Source: Poa pratensis
Lineage: Eukaryota; Streptophyta; Magnoliopsida; Poales; Poaceae
Direction of reading: 5' to 3'
Length of the DNA stretch: 64,000 nucleotides
Assembly (NCBI GenBank): GCA_947311845.1
Contig: CAMZMU010000041.1
Location: forward strand, 112,956,573-113,020,572
How positions within the stretch are numbered: the first letter of the stretch is position 1; every line of letters begins with the position of its first letter. Shown here in pieces: positions 10,497-22,347 of this stretch. The notes under the pieces are model-generated. The model had not been told where the DNA came from and did not search any database. It worked only from the letters and a program-made list of their open reading frames with translations. The position numbers and the translations under genes were made by a program.

Positions 10497-13400
10497 TGTA
10501 ACAGCCCAAAGTGTGAAAACCTAAAAACCTGAGTAAAATTTTCGCTTTTGCATTTCATGCATGCATCATGGCATTACTTGTTGAATTGCTCATGTTGGAA
10601 CCAAGTTTTGGACAACAAATCAAACCAAAAGGGAAACCAAAAGCAATACTTGTTTTCAAACACGTTACACTCCAATGAGTTTGTGGTGACAAAACCAATT
10701 CAAATAACTTCCAGATTTGTCAAGGAAGTTCCAAAAGTTTCAAAGATAATTTTGACAAACTATTTTGGATTGTAAAACAAAATAATAGGGGAGCCACTCA
10801 AAATTGCCTGTGAGCAATTTCTATTTTATTTTCCTACCAAATGATTTCTAAATAATCTGGAAAAATTAGGGGAACTTTATATTAATATAAAGAGACTCCC
10901 CAAAAATTGGCATAATTTCTGGAGGTGTTTAAGTGGCCCAAACAATTCAAAAACAGTGCATCCAGTACCAGGAAGGACCAATCGGTGATGCTTTTAAAAC
11001 TTCCAGGGACTAAATTGCAAAATCTTCATCTCCCGCGCGCTGTAGCGACCGAGCTGCTGCTCGCGCCGCACTGCCGTCTCGCGCGCGCACGGGCCCCCTG
11101 CTCGGCCTCCACTTGCACGGGAGCAAGCTCCACGAGGCCACCCTCTGCTCCCCACCTGCTCCTCCCTCGATTGCTCCCCGTTCCTCACCTCTTCGCTCAT
11201 CCCGAGCCGCCATGGCCGCCAAGCTCCGCCGCCGTGCCGCCGTTGCCTGAGCGTATCCCGTCTAAATCGAGCGCCACAGAGAGGTCCGCCGCGTCGCCAG
11301 CTACGTCTCTGCCAGAGGAATTGAGCTGGGAGGACGCGAATCGACTGCATCGTCCGCTTTTTCGCCGACCACCGTCGCCGCTCCGCCGGACGAAATCGTT
11401 GCTGTCCGTCCACCTCCGGCGCCGCCGTGTCTTCGTACGTGACCCTGGTGAGCTCGCCGTCCCGTAGCACCCCTCTGTGCCCTCCCCCTTGCTCTCACGT
11501 CGCCGTGGCCACCGTGGCCGTCGCGTCCATCGCCGTGGCTCGCCACGCTCGCACGGGCGGCCGCAGAACCGGCCTAAACCGGCCAGGAGGCCGTTGTTCT
11601 CGGGCCCCTAACCGGCCTTGGGCCCGGCCTAAGCTGGGCTGAGAGCCAGGCTTCTCTGCCGCCTGCCCGGCCTCGGAGCCGGCCCAACCGGCCACACGGC
11701 CGGACCCCTCTGTTGCTAGGCCGGCCTGCCAGCCGGCCCAGACCGGGCTGGAGGCCGGGCTGTCTGTTTTTTTTTTTTGAGTTGTTCTTTTTCCATTTCC
11801 TCTCCGATAGCATATGTTTCCCCGCTCCTCCCTCGCGCGTTAGGGACATCGACTTGATGATTCGACTACTTCATTCCCTCCCTCTCGAGTTCGAGTAATT
11901 AAGTTTTATTGTTGTTGAAAATAATTTATTAAAAGAATAAACTTAAAAGGGGGAATTAAAAATGCAATAACTTTTTATCGGGACCTCGGAAAAATGTGTT
12001 CGATATACCAAAATGTTCAGAAAAATATGAATCACCCAGAATCATCATCATCATGCATAACTGATCACGACTACAATAATGTACTTTAGTAGCACTAGAA
12101 TCACTAAATTTTAATATGGGGTTATTCCAATTAATGCAAATAATATAATGGGGACCCCATTTAACTTGTTGATCATGTTCAAAGCTATTAGGGTGCCTTT
12201 AATAATGTCATGCCATCATGTGTTTGCGCATTGCATTTGTTAAAGCATGTGTGGTGATTGATTGCTCTTCTGTGGTTATGTTTCGATAGATCAAGCCGCC
12301 GGGGTTACTCCACAATACCCCGAAGAGCCGTACTACCAGCACCTTGATCAAGGCATGCGTAATCCCCCCTCTGAGCATGTCTTGTCCTATTTTCCACAAG
12401 TATTTTCTCCACTATAATATTGCATGCGGTTCCAAATGTCAATTTGATTCGGATTAGAGTATCCTATAGTTGCATTATGATTCCCATGCCATTACCTGCT
12501 TTCCCTCCCATTATCCATAGGATTGTATTGTTGGCCTGAAATACTTAACTATGCAATGTTGATGCTTAGCCATGCTTAGTTAAATGCTTAGCATTCCGGT
12601 GGATGTTCCATTGTTGGAAACAGTGTTGAGATAAATGGTTGATGGTGGAGGAATGGTGGAGACAGGTAATAAAATGCTTAAAGGTGGGGATGAGAGGCCA
12701 CTTTGGTATGGTGGTGTTTTGTCTCACTCTCGCCGCCTAGGTGCGAGTTCTTTACCTCTTGAACCAAGAATGAGCGCGCTTCCATTCGGTGGGGTATATG
12801 GAGCCCTCGTCGACCGACTAACTTGCGGCGGACTAGCCGAGGGTCCTCTAGTTTGGCTTTCCATTTGCGCGTGCGTTGAGGATGGTGGCCAAGACTGAGA
12901 TGAGGATGGTGGTGTCAGGAAAATAAGTGGCCGCGGGACAGGGTGCTGGAGGTACCCTTGTCCTACCGCCACTGATGATCCTGGGTTGGTCTCAAGCAAG
13001 GTAAAGGTTGTAACCGTTCCCACTCAGCCGGCTTTCCCCGGAAGAGAGCTACGTGTAGGCAATGAGCCGGGCGGTACCGAAGGTAAACACAGTGCACCCC
13101 TGCAGGGTTAAATCTTTTCGAAAAGCCGTGTCCACGGTTACGGACAACTTGGGAAAGGACGATAAGATCATAGAATAACTTTAACGGAATGATTAAAAAC
13201 TAGGTACTAGAGGTACCACTTCAAGATTGCAAGGTGAGCTTCCTCGAGGGTGATTCGGGGAGGTGCCTTTGATGAACAGGTACAGGGGTTGATGATGGTT
13301 GATGATGAGAAAGGTGATCAAAGAAAAGAGTTACTTCTTACCTCTTTTAAAAATGCTCTGAATAGTCGATGCCTTGAGTTATGTTTTCATAAATAAAATC

Positions 13401-13990
13401 AGCTTTATGCAAAACAGCCATAAACTTTGAAAGCCTCATCGAGCTAAAGCTCTATATATAATCTTGCGAGTTCGTCGAACTCAACGTCGTTTGTTTTGTT
13501 TCAGAGGAGGACTTCACCGACCTCGAAGGTGGGTTCTTTGTGGACGTCGACGAGTAGTCTGGGGTTCCCAGGTGGCAGCTTGGGACATCCCGGAGCAGCT
13601 GGCGCTGGATGTTTATCTGTAGGCCTCTTAGGCCATATTTGGATCTTGTTGTTTAGAACAACTTAATTCGCTTCCGCATGTTGTAATGTTGGGTCTGTGA
13701 CCTCTGGTTGTCATTTGCTATCTTTCTCTATTATAAGAGTTGAACTATAATGATTTGTGTCGTAGAGTCTGTGATGTGCCAGTTGTTCCACAAGTCTTGA
13801 TCTCTCTATTATGCATTGAGGGTTGTGCCTGTGTTAAGGCATCAATCGGGGTGTTGCGTTGCCGATGATCCATTCCGAGCAACGCCTGCCAAAGGTTTTG
13901 GCCGGGGATTGGTAAACCCGTAACCTCCGGTTGTATCGCTTAACCGGTGACACACAGCATCACTGTATAACAGTCGGTCGGGGCGCCACA
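10497..13990 (+). repeat. Element A 5' LTR
   Basis: It runs from TGTAACAGCCC to GGGGCGCCACA, 3,494 bp, and is matched by the 3' LTR. It includes a proline/arginine-rich GC patch (11040-11750) whose open frames on both strands are not conserved as protein, and CCGGCC-rich runs. The first roughly 320 bases differ from the 3' copy at about 8 sites by eye. Confidence 0.96.
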
Positions 13991-13993
13991 AGT

Positions 13994-14005
13994 TGGTATC
14001 AGAGC
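13994..14005 (+). other. Primer-binding site of element A (initiator tRNA-Met)
   Basis: TGGTATCAGAGC lies three bases after the 5' LTR end. It is complementary to the 3' end of initiator methionine tRNA, the standard primer of many plant retrotransposons. Confidence 0.92.
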
Positions 14006-14573
14006 AGTACTGCCTGTAGGAAACCCTTCTACTGGTCGATGTTGAGTCTAGTGTTTGTGAAAATATTTTTAACCTAAAAATGAGTTGTGAAAACCATCTT
14101 AGGATTCTTTTTACTCCTTATCTGGTTACACTCTAATCTCGGAGCAATCTTACCTCGATTTGAGTTAAAGGTTTTACTTCTCATCTGTTACTTCAAAATT
14201 AGGAAACACGTGGTTGGGTTCTACCTTTAGTGTTATGTGTCACGTTGCTCCCGCTGCGTTGCAATCCAAATCAACTCAGATGTTTGAACACGGTTACCGA
14301 ATGAATAAGTGATATCCTATTGTTGGGTTTTAACCCAAGGACTTGAACATAAGGTCCCGGATTGTGCCAACTAGAGTGTGTTAAGTTGTGATTCCTTAAC
14401 TCTCGCTAGTAGCACATGATGCTGATCTTTGACCCAAGTTCTATCTTGTTGATTCCTTGTTAGTTGTTGCACAATGTATTATCGTCCCTAGTCTGTGTAC
14501 TTGAGTAGACGCTAATGCTATTGTTCGACCATTCGGAGAAAGATACTAACTGTGTCATTGTCAAATCTCCAGA
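14006..14573 (+). other. Untranslated leader of element A
   Basis: Sequence between PBS and gag start without conserved coding. The same stretch occurs in element D (42510-43060) in reverse, so it belongs to the family. It would contain the packaging signal, which I cannot locate by eye. Confidence 0.6.
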
Positions 14574-15640
14574 ATGGCTCGAGGAGGCCGCGGAGGCCGC
14601 GGTAACCACACAATGATGAGGATGATCTGCCGCCACCACCCTCGATGGCTCAAGTCTTGATGGCCATTGAGGAGAACCGTGGGCGCAATGAGCGTTTGCT
14701 CGAGCAGTTGGTGCAGCAGAATGCACGGAGGAACGAGTGCAACACTCTCACTGAGTTCCTGCGCTCGCAGCCACCCACTTTTGCTGATGCTAAGGAGCCA
14801 CTGGAAGCTGATGATTGGCTTCGTGCTTGGAGCGCAAGTTCTCCGCGCTCATGTCCCAGTGGCTGAACAAGTCAACTTCGCCACCTACCTCTTGGTTGGT
14901 GCAGCTGGCTGTTGGTGGGAAAGCCATGTGGCTTGTTTCCAGCCAACCATGTCTTCACTTGGGAGGATTTCCGCACTGCCTTCCGTGCGGCTTACATCCC
15001 CCGCCGATCATGGATTGAAGAGGAGGGAGTTCCTGGATTTGCAACAGGGACGGATGGACCTCCGCACTTATGGTGGTGAATTCAACCATCTCCCTCGTTA
15101 CGCCCCAAGGGACGTGACCAATGATGCTGACAAGCAAGAGCTGTTCCGCAAGGGTCTCGCGCCGCAGCTCGCTATGAGTTGCTGCCCTTCAGGTTCCAGA
15201 CCTACCAGGAGCTGTTCAACCAGGCTCTCACTCTTGAGCAAGGAAGAAAGGAACTTGAGGCTTCCAAGAGGCCCGCACATGGGGACCACCAGAGTTCCTC
15301 GGGTTCTGAGAGCAAGAAGCGCAGGGTGTTTGTCCCCTACAGCGCTGTGCCACGTGCTCCCTTCATGCAGAGAGCCGCGGATACAGGCCCCCACCTCCGC
15401 GCCCCACTACTTCGACACTTGGGGTAGGCGGGAGTGGGTACCGTCCTATGCTACCTGCTCCACCTGGAGTCACTTGCTACACCTGTGGCCAGGCTGGCCA
15501 CTACTCCAGGGAGTGCCCCCAGAAGGCACCTCTCGCTTTAACTCCTGCACGAGCCCCTGCCACTCCAGCTGGCAAGGCTGGACCTATTGTGCGTGGTCGC
15601 CTGAACCACATCTCTGCTGAAGAAGCTGAAGAGGACCCCG
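14574..15640 (+). pseudogene. gag: Element A gag (nucleocapsid) with CCHC zinc knuckle
   Basis: Gag packages the element RNA into virus-like particles. The start is ATG at 14574 (MARGGRGGRG), then a shift into the frame containing MAQVLMAIEENRGRNERLLE. The capsid-like core is recognisable by DDWLR, FATYLLVGAAGCWWES and FLDLQQGRMDLRTY. A CX2CX4HX4C knuckle (CYTCGQAGHYSREC) lies at about 15475-15516. The core moves between frames near 14610, 14830, 14940 and 15170, so no intact protein can be made. D carries an independent set of lesions. Confidence 0.88.
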
Positions 15641-16081
15641 GCGTTCTCATGGGTGAGTTACGAATCAACGGCAATTCAGCTACAGTTTTGTTTGATTCTG
15701 GAGCATCGCATTCATTCATATCCATAGCGTTTGCAAAAGACCACAAAATACCGTTCGAGAAGATGAGCCGTCCCTTGGTGATCTCCACTCTTGGCTCCAA
15801 ATGGCAAACCGATGGGGTTACTCCTGAAGTCCAGATTACCATCGGTTACTCTCCTTTCCTTTTGCTTTGGTAGCTCTGAGGTCAAGTGGCATTGATGTCA
15901 TACTGGGCATGAACTGGTTAGTAAAATACCGGGCTAATCTCGACTGTGCTGCCAAGACCATTATGGTGACCACTCTTCCGGTGACATTGTTAAGTATTGG
16001 TCTGCACTATCAAGACCTCCATCTTCAATCATACCCAACTCACCCGAGATCCTCCTTTGCTTTATGGAAGGCGAATCCCTC
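15641..16081 (+). pseudogene. Element A aspartic protease
   Basis: The retropepsin active site VLFDSGASHSFIS (D-S-G) lies near 15690-15730, about 170 bp after the gag knuckle. GIDVILGMNWL near 15888-15917 marks the protein's end region. The enzyme would cut the gag-pol polyprotein. A frameshift near 15855 separates the two parts. Confidence 0.85.
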
Positions 16082-17480
16082 CTGAAATCCAGGACATACA
16101 CGTGGTGTGTGACTTCCCGGATGTGTTCCCGGAAGAATTGCCTGGCATGCCTCCTGACCGAAGTGTGGAGTTTGTCATAGATCTACTTCCCGGTACTGCT
16201 CCAATTTCCAAGAAGCCCTACCGTATGCCGGTGGAAGAGTTGGCTCTGTTGAAAGAGCAAATTGATCAGCTGTTAGCGAAGGATTTCATCCAGCCTAGCA
16301 GTTCACCTTGGGGTTGTCCGGTACTCTTTGTCAAGAAGAGATTCTACCGTGCCTCGTCTAGTCTCTGACTATCGACCGTTGAATGCGGTGACAATCAAGA
16401 ACAAGTATCCTATTCCTCGCATCAATGATCTGTTGGATCAGTTAGCTGGTGCAACGGTATTCTCCAAGATGGATCTGAGGTCAGGATACCATCAGATCAA
16501 GATCAGAAAGGAGGATATTCCAAAGACGGCATTTGTTACTCGTATGGCTCATATGAGTATACCGTCATGTCCTTTGGTCTCACAATGCTCCAGCTACTTT
16601 CATGAGGCTCATGAACTCGATCTTCATGGATTATCTTGACAAGTTCGTTGTCATTTACATTGATGACATCCTCGTTTATTCCAAAACCGATGAAGAGCAT
16701 ACCGAACATCTTCGTTTGGTTCTGACACGACTTCGAGAACACCGCCTCTATGCCAAGTTCTCCAAGTGTGAGTTTGGTTGGATAATCTCGTCTTCCTTGG
16801 TCATGTGATATCCGCTAATGGTGTGGCTGTCATTCCCGACAAGATTCAGTCCATTTTGGATTGGAAAACTCCAATGTCAGTCAAGGACATCCGTAGCTTT
16901 CTCGGATTGGCAGGTTACTACCGCCGATTCATCGAAGGTTTCTCCAAGATAGCCAAGGCCCTGACTGACCTTCTCAAGAAGGATAAAAAGTTTGTATGGA
17001 CGGCCGAAGCTGAAGAGAGCTTCAAACACTGAAAGCCAAACTCACGACTGCTCCTGTGCTTGTCCTGCCGGATACAAGCAAGGATTTCGTCGTCTTCTGT
17101 GACGCCTCTCTACAAGGCTTGGGTTGTGTGCTAATGCAAGATGGCCATGTGGTGGCTATGCTTCTCGCCAATTGAAGCCGCATGAGCACAATTACCCAAC
17201 TCATGATCTAGAACTTGCCGCGGTGGTCTATGCTTTGAAGCAATGGAGACCATACCTGTTTGGTAACCGTTGCGAGATCTTCTCGGATCACAAGAGTCTG
17301 AAGTACCTCTTCACCCAGCCGGATTTAAATCTCAGGCAAAGGCGTTGGTTGGAGTTAATCAAGGACTATGATGTGAGTCTGAACTATCAACCCGGCAAAG
17401 CAAACGTCGTGGCTGACGCGCTAAGTCGGAAGTCCTATTGCAACAATCTGATGATTGAAAAGGCCAACCTGCCTTCATGA
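16082..17480 (+). pseudogene. pol: Element A reverse transcriptase and RNase H
   Basis: RT begins around 16090 ([17 protein letters not shown]). [15 protein letters not shown] holds the first catalytic aspartate (16460-16505) and YIDD holds the other two (16656-16667). [12 protein letters not shown] marks the thumb. RNase H is visible from [10 protein letters not shown] (about 17090) through [16 protein letters not shown] to NVVADALSR (about 17400-17430). Frameshifts lie near 16340, 16555, 16775, 17030 and 17150. The catalytic residues are present but the frame is not continuous. Confidence 0.9.
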
Positions 17481-18780
17481 AGAGTTTGCCCGTTTGAACT
17501 TGGAAATTGTTCCCTCCGGCTACCTTGCAAATCTGGAGATCAAATCTACTCTTGTAGACCAGATTAAGGATGCTCAGAAGCTGATGAGGGTATTCTGAAT
17601 ATCAAGAAGAACATTGCTAGCGGGAAGGCCAAATGTTTCTTGGAGGATGAATCCGGGGTTGTTTACTTTGGTGACCGCTGGTGGTGCCAAAGAACCGGAA
17701 TTTGAGGGAGCTTATCCTACAAGAAGCTCATGAATCACCTCTCTCTATTCATTCCGGTAGTACCAAGATGTACCAAGACCTTCGACCCAATTCTGGTGGA
17801 CTCGTATGAAACGGGAAATTGCCAAGTATGTTGCTGAATGCGACACATGTCGACGGGTAAAGGCTGAACATCAAAGACCTGCCGGCACTCTCCGCCCTAT
17901 TGCAGTTCCCGAGTGGAAATGGGATGAAATTGGTATGGACTTCATCACCGGGTTTCCCCGATCTCAAAAGGGCAACAATGCAATCTGGGTAATCATTGAT
18001 CGTCTTTCCAAGGTTGCTCACTTCCTACCAGTCCGTGATGATATACGTGCAAGTCAACTTGCTGACTTATATCTGGCTCGTATTGTTCCATTACATGGGG
18101 TCCCTCTGAGGATCATATCGGACCGTGGAAGTATCTTTGTTTCCAAGTTTGGCAGAGTTTCCAAACTGCTATGGGGTCCCGTCTCAATTTCAGTACCGCC
18201 TACCATCCCCAAACTGATGGTCAGACTGAAAGAGTGAACCAAGTGTTGGAAGACATGCTCCGGGCATGTGTAATCTCTTTTGGCAAGGGTTGGGAAAAAT
18301 ATCTCCCTTTCGCGGAATTCTCCTACAACAATAGCTATCAAGCTAGTCTGGACATGGCTCCCTTCGAGGTTTATATGGAAGAAAATGCCGCACTCCTCTA
18401 AATTGGTCCGAGACCGGAGAGAGGGCACTCTTTGGTCCGGATGTGATCAATGAAGCTGAGGAGAAGGTTCGAATCATAAGGAGAATCTGAAGATTGCTCA
18501 GTCTAGGCAGAAGAGCTACTATGATAAGCACCATCAGGAAATTCACTATGAAATTGGTGATAAAGCTTATCTCCGCGTCTCTCCCCTTCGTGGCGTTCGC
18601 CGCTTTGGAATCAAAGGGAAATTGGCCCCTCGCTATGTTGGCCCTTTCATCGTTCTGGCCAAGCGAGGAGATCTTTCTTATCAATTGGAGTTACCGGTCA
18701 AATTCCCAAATGTACATGATGTGTTTCATGTCTCCCAACTTCGCCGGTGTTTCAAGGATCCTATCCATGGGGTCAATCAT
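17481..18780 (+). pseudogene. Element A integrase
   Basis: The zinc-binding HHCC region includes EAHESPLSIHSG and YVAECDTCRRVK (about 17725-17860). The DDE core shows GMDFITGFP, IISDRGSIF and QTDGQTERVNQVLEDM (about 17935-18260). Downstream, DKHHQEIHYEIGDKAYLRV-like sequence and RYVGPFIVL (about 18625) belong to the C-terminal part that binds DNA. Frameshifts near 17600, 17685, 18150 and 18400 disable it. Confidence 0.88.
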
Positions 18781-18978
18781 GAGGAGCTGGATCTCCAGGA
18801 CGATCTCACTTATCGTGAGCATCCTATCCGTATCCTGGATGAAGCCGAAAGGAAGACCCGTAACAAGACCACGAAGTTCCTAAAAATTCAGTGGTCTCAC
18901 CATTCCGAGGAAGAAGCAACTTGGGAACGCGAGGCTAGTCTACGTGAAGAGTATCCCGACTTCTTTCCGCAACCTTAG
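18781..18978 (+). pseudogene. Element A integrase chromodomain
   Basis: The C-terminal chromodomain is read in the 18622-18978 frame: ILDEAERKTRNK, FLKIQWSHHSEEEATWE and REEYPDFF, ending in TAG at 18976-18978. The W-x-H-H...E-A-T-W-E pattern is that of chromodomains fused to chromovirus integrases, thought to direct insertion to marked chromatin. This last segment is open and unbroken. Confidence 0.9.
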
Positions 18979-19000
18979 AATCTCGGGACGAGATTCCTGT

Positions 19001-19014
19001 AAGGGGGGTAGAAT
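19001..19014 (+). other. Polypurine tract of element A
   Basis: AAGGGGGGTAGAAT lies immediately before the 3' LTR at 19015. Its purine run fits the primer for plus-strand synthesis. D carries AAGGAGGGTAGAAT at the equivalent border. Confidence 0.85.
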
Positions 19015-21461
19015 TGTAACAGCCCAAAGTGTGAAAACCTAAAAACCTGAGTAAAATTTTCGCTTTTGCATTTCATGCATGCATCATGGCATTACTTGTT
19101 GAATTGCTCATGTTGGAACCAAGTTTTGGACAACAAATCAAACCAAAAGGGAAACCAAAAGAAATACTTGTTTTCAAACACGTTACACTCCAATGAGTTT
19201 GTGGTGACAAAACCAATTCAAATAACTTCCGGATTTGTCAAGGAAGTTCCAAAAGTTCCAAAGATAATTTAGACAAACTATTTTGAATTGTAAAACAAAA
19301 TAATAAGGGAGCCACTCAAAATTTCATGTGAGCAATTTCTATTTTATTTTCCTACCAAATGATTTCTAAATAATCTGGAAAATTAGGGAAACTTTATATT
19401 AATATAAAGAGACTCCCCAAAAATTGGCATAATTTCTGGAGGTGTTTAAGTGGCCCAAATAATTCAAAAACAGTGCATCCAGTACCAGGAAGGACCAATC
19501 GGTGATGCTTTTAAAACTTCCAGGGACTAAATTGCAAAATCTTCATCTCCCTTGCGCTGTAGCGACCGAGCTGCTGCTCGCGCCGCACCGCCGTCTCGCG
19601 CGCGCACGGGCCCCCCTGCTCGTCCTCCACTTGCACGGGAGCAAGCTCCACGAGGCCACCCTCTGCTCCCCACCTGCTCCTCCCTCGATTGCTCCCCGTT
19701 CCTCACCTCTTCGCTCATCCCGAGCCGCCATGGCCGCCAAGCTCCGCCGCCGTGCCGCCGTCGCCTGAGCGCATCCCGTCTAAATCGAGCGCCACAGAGA
19801 GATCCGGCGCGTCGCCAGCTACGTCTCTGCCAGAGGAATTGAGCTGGGAGGACGCGAATCGACCGCGCCGTCCGCTTTTTTGCCGACCACCGTCGCCGCT
19901 CCGCCAGACGAAATCGTCGTTGTCCGTCCACCTCCGGCGCCGCCGTGTCTTCGTACGTGACCCTGGTGAGCTCGCCGTCCCGTAGCAACCCTCCGTGCCC
20001 TCCCCCTTGCTCTCACGTCGCTGTGGCCACCATGGCCGTCGCGTCCATCGCCGTGGCTCGCCACGCTCGCACGGCCGGACGCAGAACCGGCCTAAACCGG
20101 CCAGGAGGCCGTTGTTCTCGGGCCCCTAACCGGCCTTGGGCCCAGCCTAAGCTGGGCTGAGAGCCGAGCTTCTCTGCCGCCTGCCCGGCCTCGGAGCCGG
20201 CCCAACCGGCCACACGGCCGGACCCCTCTGTTGCTAGGCCGGCCAGACCGGGCTGTCTATTTTTTTTTTACTTGTTCTTTTTCCATTTCCTCTCCGATAG
20301 CATATGTTTCCCCGCTCCTCCCTCGCGCGTTAGGTACATCGACTCGATGATTCGACTGCTTCATTCCCTCCCTCTCGAGTTCGAGTAATTAAGTTTTATT
20401 GTTGTTGAAAATAATTTATTAAAAGAATAAACTTAAAAGGGGGAATTAAAAATGCAATAACTTTTTATCGGGACCTCGGAAAAATGTGTTCGATATACCA
20501 AAATGTTCAGAAAAATATGAATCACCCAGAATCATCATCATCATGCATAACTGATCACAACTACAATAATGTACTTTAGTAGCACTAGAATCACTAAATT
20601 TTAATATGGGGTTATTCCAATTAATGCAAATAATATAATGGGGACCCCATTTAACTTGTTGATCATGTTCAAAGCTATTAGGGTGCCTTTAATAATGTCA
20701 TGCCATCATGTGTTTGCGCATTGCATTTGTTAAAGCATGTGTGGTGATTGAATGCTCTTCTGTGGTTATGTTTCGATAGATGAAGCCGCCAGGGTTACTC
20801 CACAATACCCCGAAGAGCCGTACTACCAGCATTTTGATCAAGGCAAGCGTAACCCCCCCTCTGAGCATGTCTTATCCTATTTTCCACAAGTATTTTCTCC
20901 ACTATAATATTGCATGCGGTTCCAAATGTCAATTTGATTCGGATTAGAGTATCCTATAGTTGCATTATGATTCCCATGCCATTACCTGCTTTCCCTCCCA
21001 TTATCCATAGGATTGTATTGTTGGCCTGAAATACTTAACTATGCAATGTTGATGCTTAGCCATGCTTAGTTAAATGCTTAGCATTCTGGTGGATGTTCCA
21101 TTGTTGGAAACAAGTGTTGAGATAAATGGTTGATGGTGGAGGAATGGTGGAGACAGGTAATAAAATGCTTAAAGGTGGGGATGAGAGGCCACTTTGGTAT
21201 GGTGGTGTTTTGTCTCACTCTCGCCGCCTAGGTGCGAGTTCTTTACCTCTTGAACCAAGAATGAGCGCGCTTCCATTCGGTGGGGTATATGGATCCCTCG
21301 TCGACCGACTAACTTGCGGCGGACTAGCCGAGGGTCCTCTAGTTTGGCTTTCCATTTGCGCGTGCGTTGAGGATGGTGGCCAAGACTGAGATGAGGATGG
21401 TGGTGTCAGGAAAATAAGTGGCCGCGGGACAGGGTGCTGGAGGTACCCCTTGTCCTACCGC
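19015..21461 (+). repeat. Element A 3' LTR, part 1 (up to insertion of B)
   Basis: It matches the 5' LTR from TGTAACAGCCC to the point ACCGC (21457-21461) where element B inserted. It lacks a short segment near 20240-20260 that is present in the 5' copy. It continues after B at 31080. Confidence 0.95.
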
Positions 21462-21975
21462 TGTCGTGGGTTTGTCACGTCAGGTGTCATAGATGACTTC
21501 GTAGGTGTGGGATTATGCGAGTCAAGCATCTCCGAGCTTGGGATCGCAGGAACAAAGATCAACACAGATTTACCCAGGTTCGGCCCCCTCAATGTGAGGT
21601 AAAAGACCTACTTCCTGCCTACCCTAGATTGGTATTGATATGATAATCGAGGTGTTACAATGGAGGCGATCCGATCTGGTACTCGCCGTATGAGCTAGGG
21701 TTTGGGCTTGATAGCTTGACCCGCTCTAAGTCCTGCGAGTCCTCTTTATATACACAGAGGCTCGCTAGGTTACAAAAGGAAACTTCCCCATAAGGAATAC
21801 ATCCACAGAGGCCTACTCGGAGACTACTTGGTCTTCACGTCCTCCGGGATATGTCTTCTAGATCTTTCCCTTATGGCGGTTCAATATTGGGCTTGCTCCC
21901 AAGTGGGCCTTCGTCCGTGCGAGTAAGTTAAGTCGCACTGGGCCGCGGGTTAATCCAGAAAGTATTCCCCCGACA
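21462..21975 (-). repeat. Element B 3' LTR
   Basis: Matches 30557-31074 with roughly ten differences by eye. On the minus strand it is directly preceded by the polypurine tract CTTGGGGGCTAA (plus 21976-21987). Confidence 0.95.
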
Positions 21976-22347
21976 TTAGCCCCCAAGATTGGTTAGGACT
22001 TTACGGTGAGAATCTTCTGACCTCTTGAAATGGTCTCTGAGCCGCACTGCAAACGTTCTGACCAATCTCCTGACTTATGCGATTCAGAGCTGTGACTCAT
22101 CTGCGCGACTCATCTCTCCTTCTGGAAATATTCCGTTTCCTTTAATTGCGGACCGTTACTCGTTTTGCGGGCGCAAATTGTGCCGTTGGTTGCGAGCACA
22201 GATAATGCCGTTAGTTGCGGGCCCCTTCAGTTATAAGCTGCGGCCACCTAGGTCATTATCCATTTGCCCTTGCAATCTTCTCATCCCTAGCCGCGCCGTC
22301 TTCTTCCTCGACCCGAGCCTAGTTCCCCAATCAATCTCCCCCTCGCA

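Noticed and set aside
10925..11850. Pro/Arg-rich frames in the LTR of A (and 19502-20213, and reverse counterparts in D) as host genes
   Set aside because: They lie inside LTRs, appear in all LTR copies with frame-breaking changes, and result from GC-rich composition on both strands.
12635..12898. 87-codon frame repeated at 21126-21389
   Set aside because: The repetition is explained by the two LTRs of element A; no domain is visible.
14667..15620. 317-codon plus-strand frame as an independent gene
   Set aside because: It switches from a shadow frame to the true gag frame because of frameshifts in element A; its recognisable part is ordinary Tekay gag.
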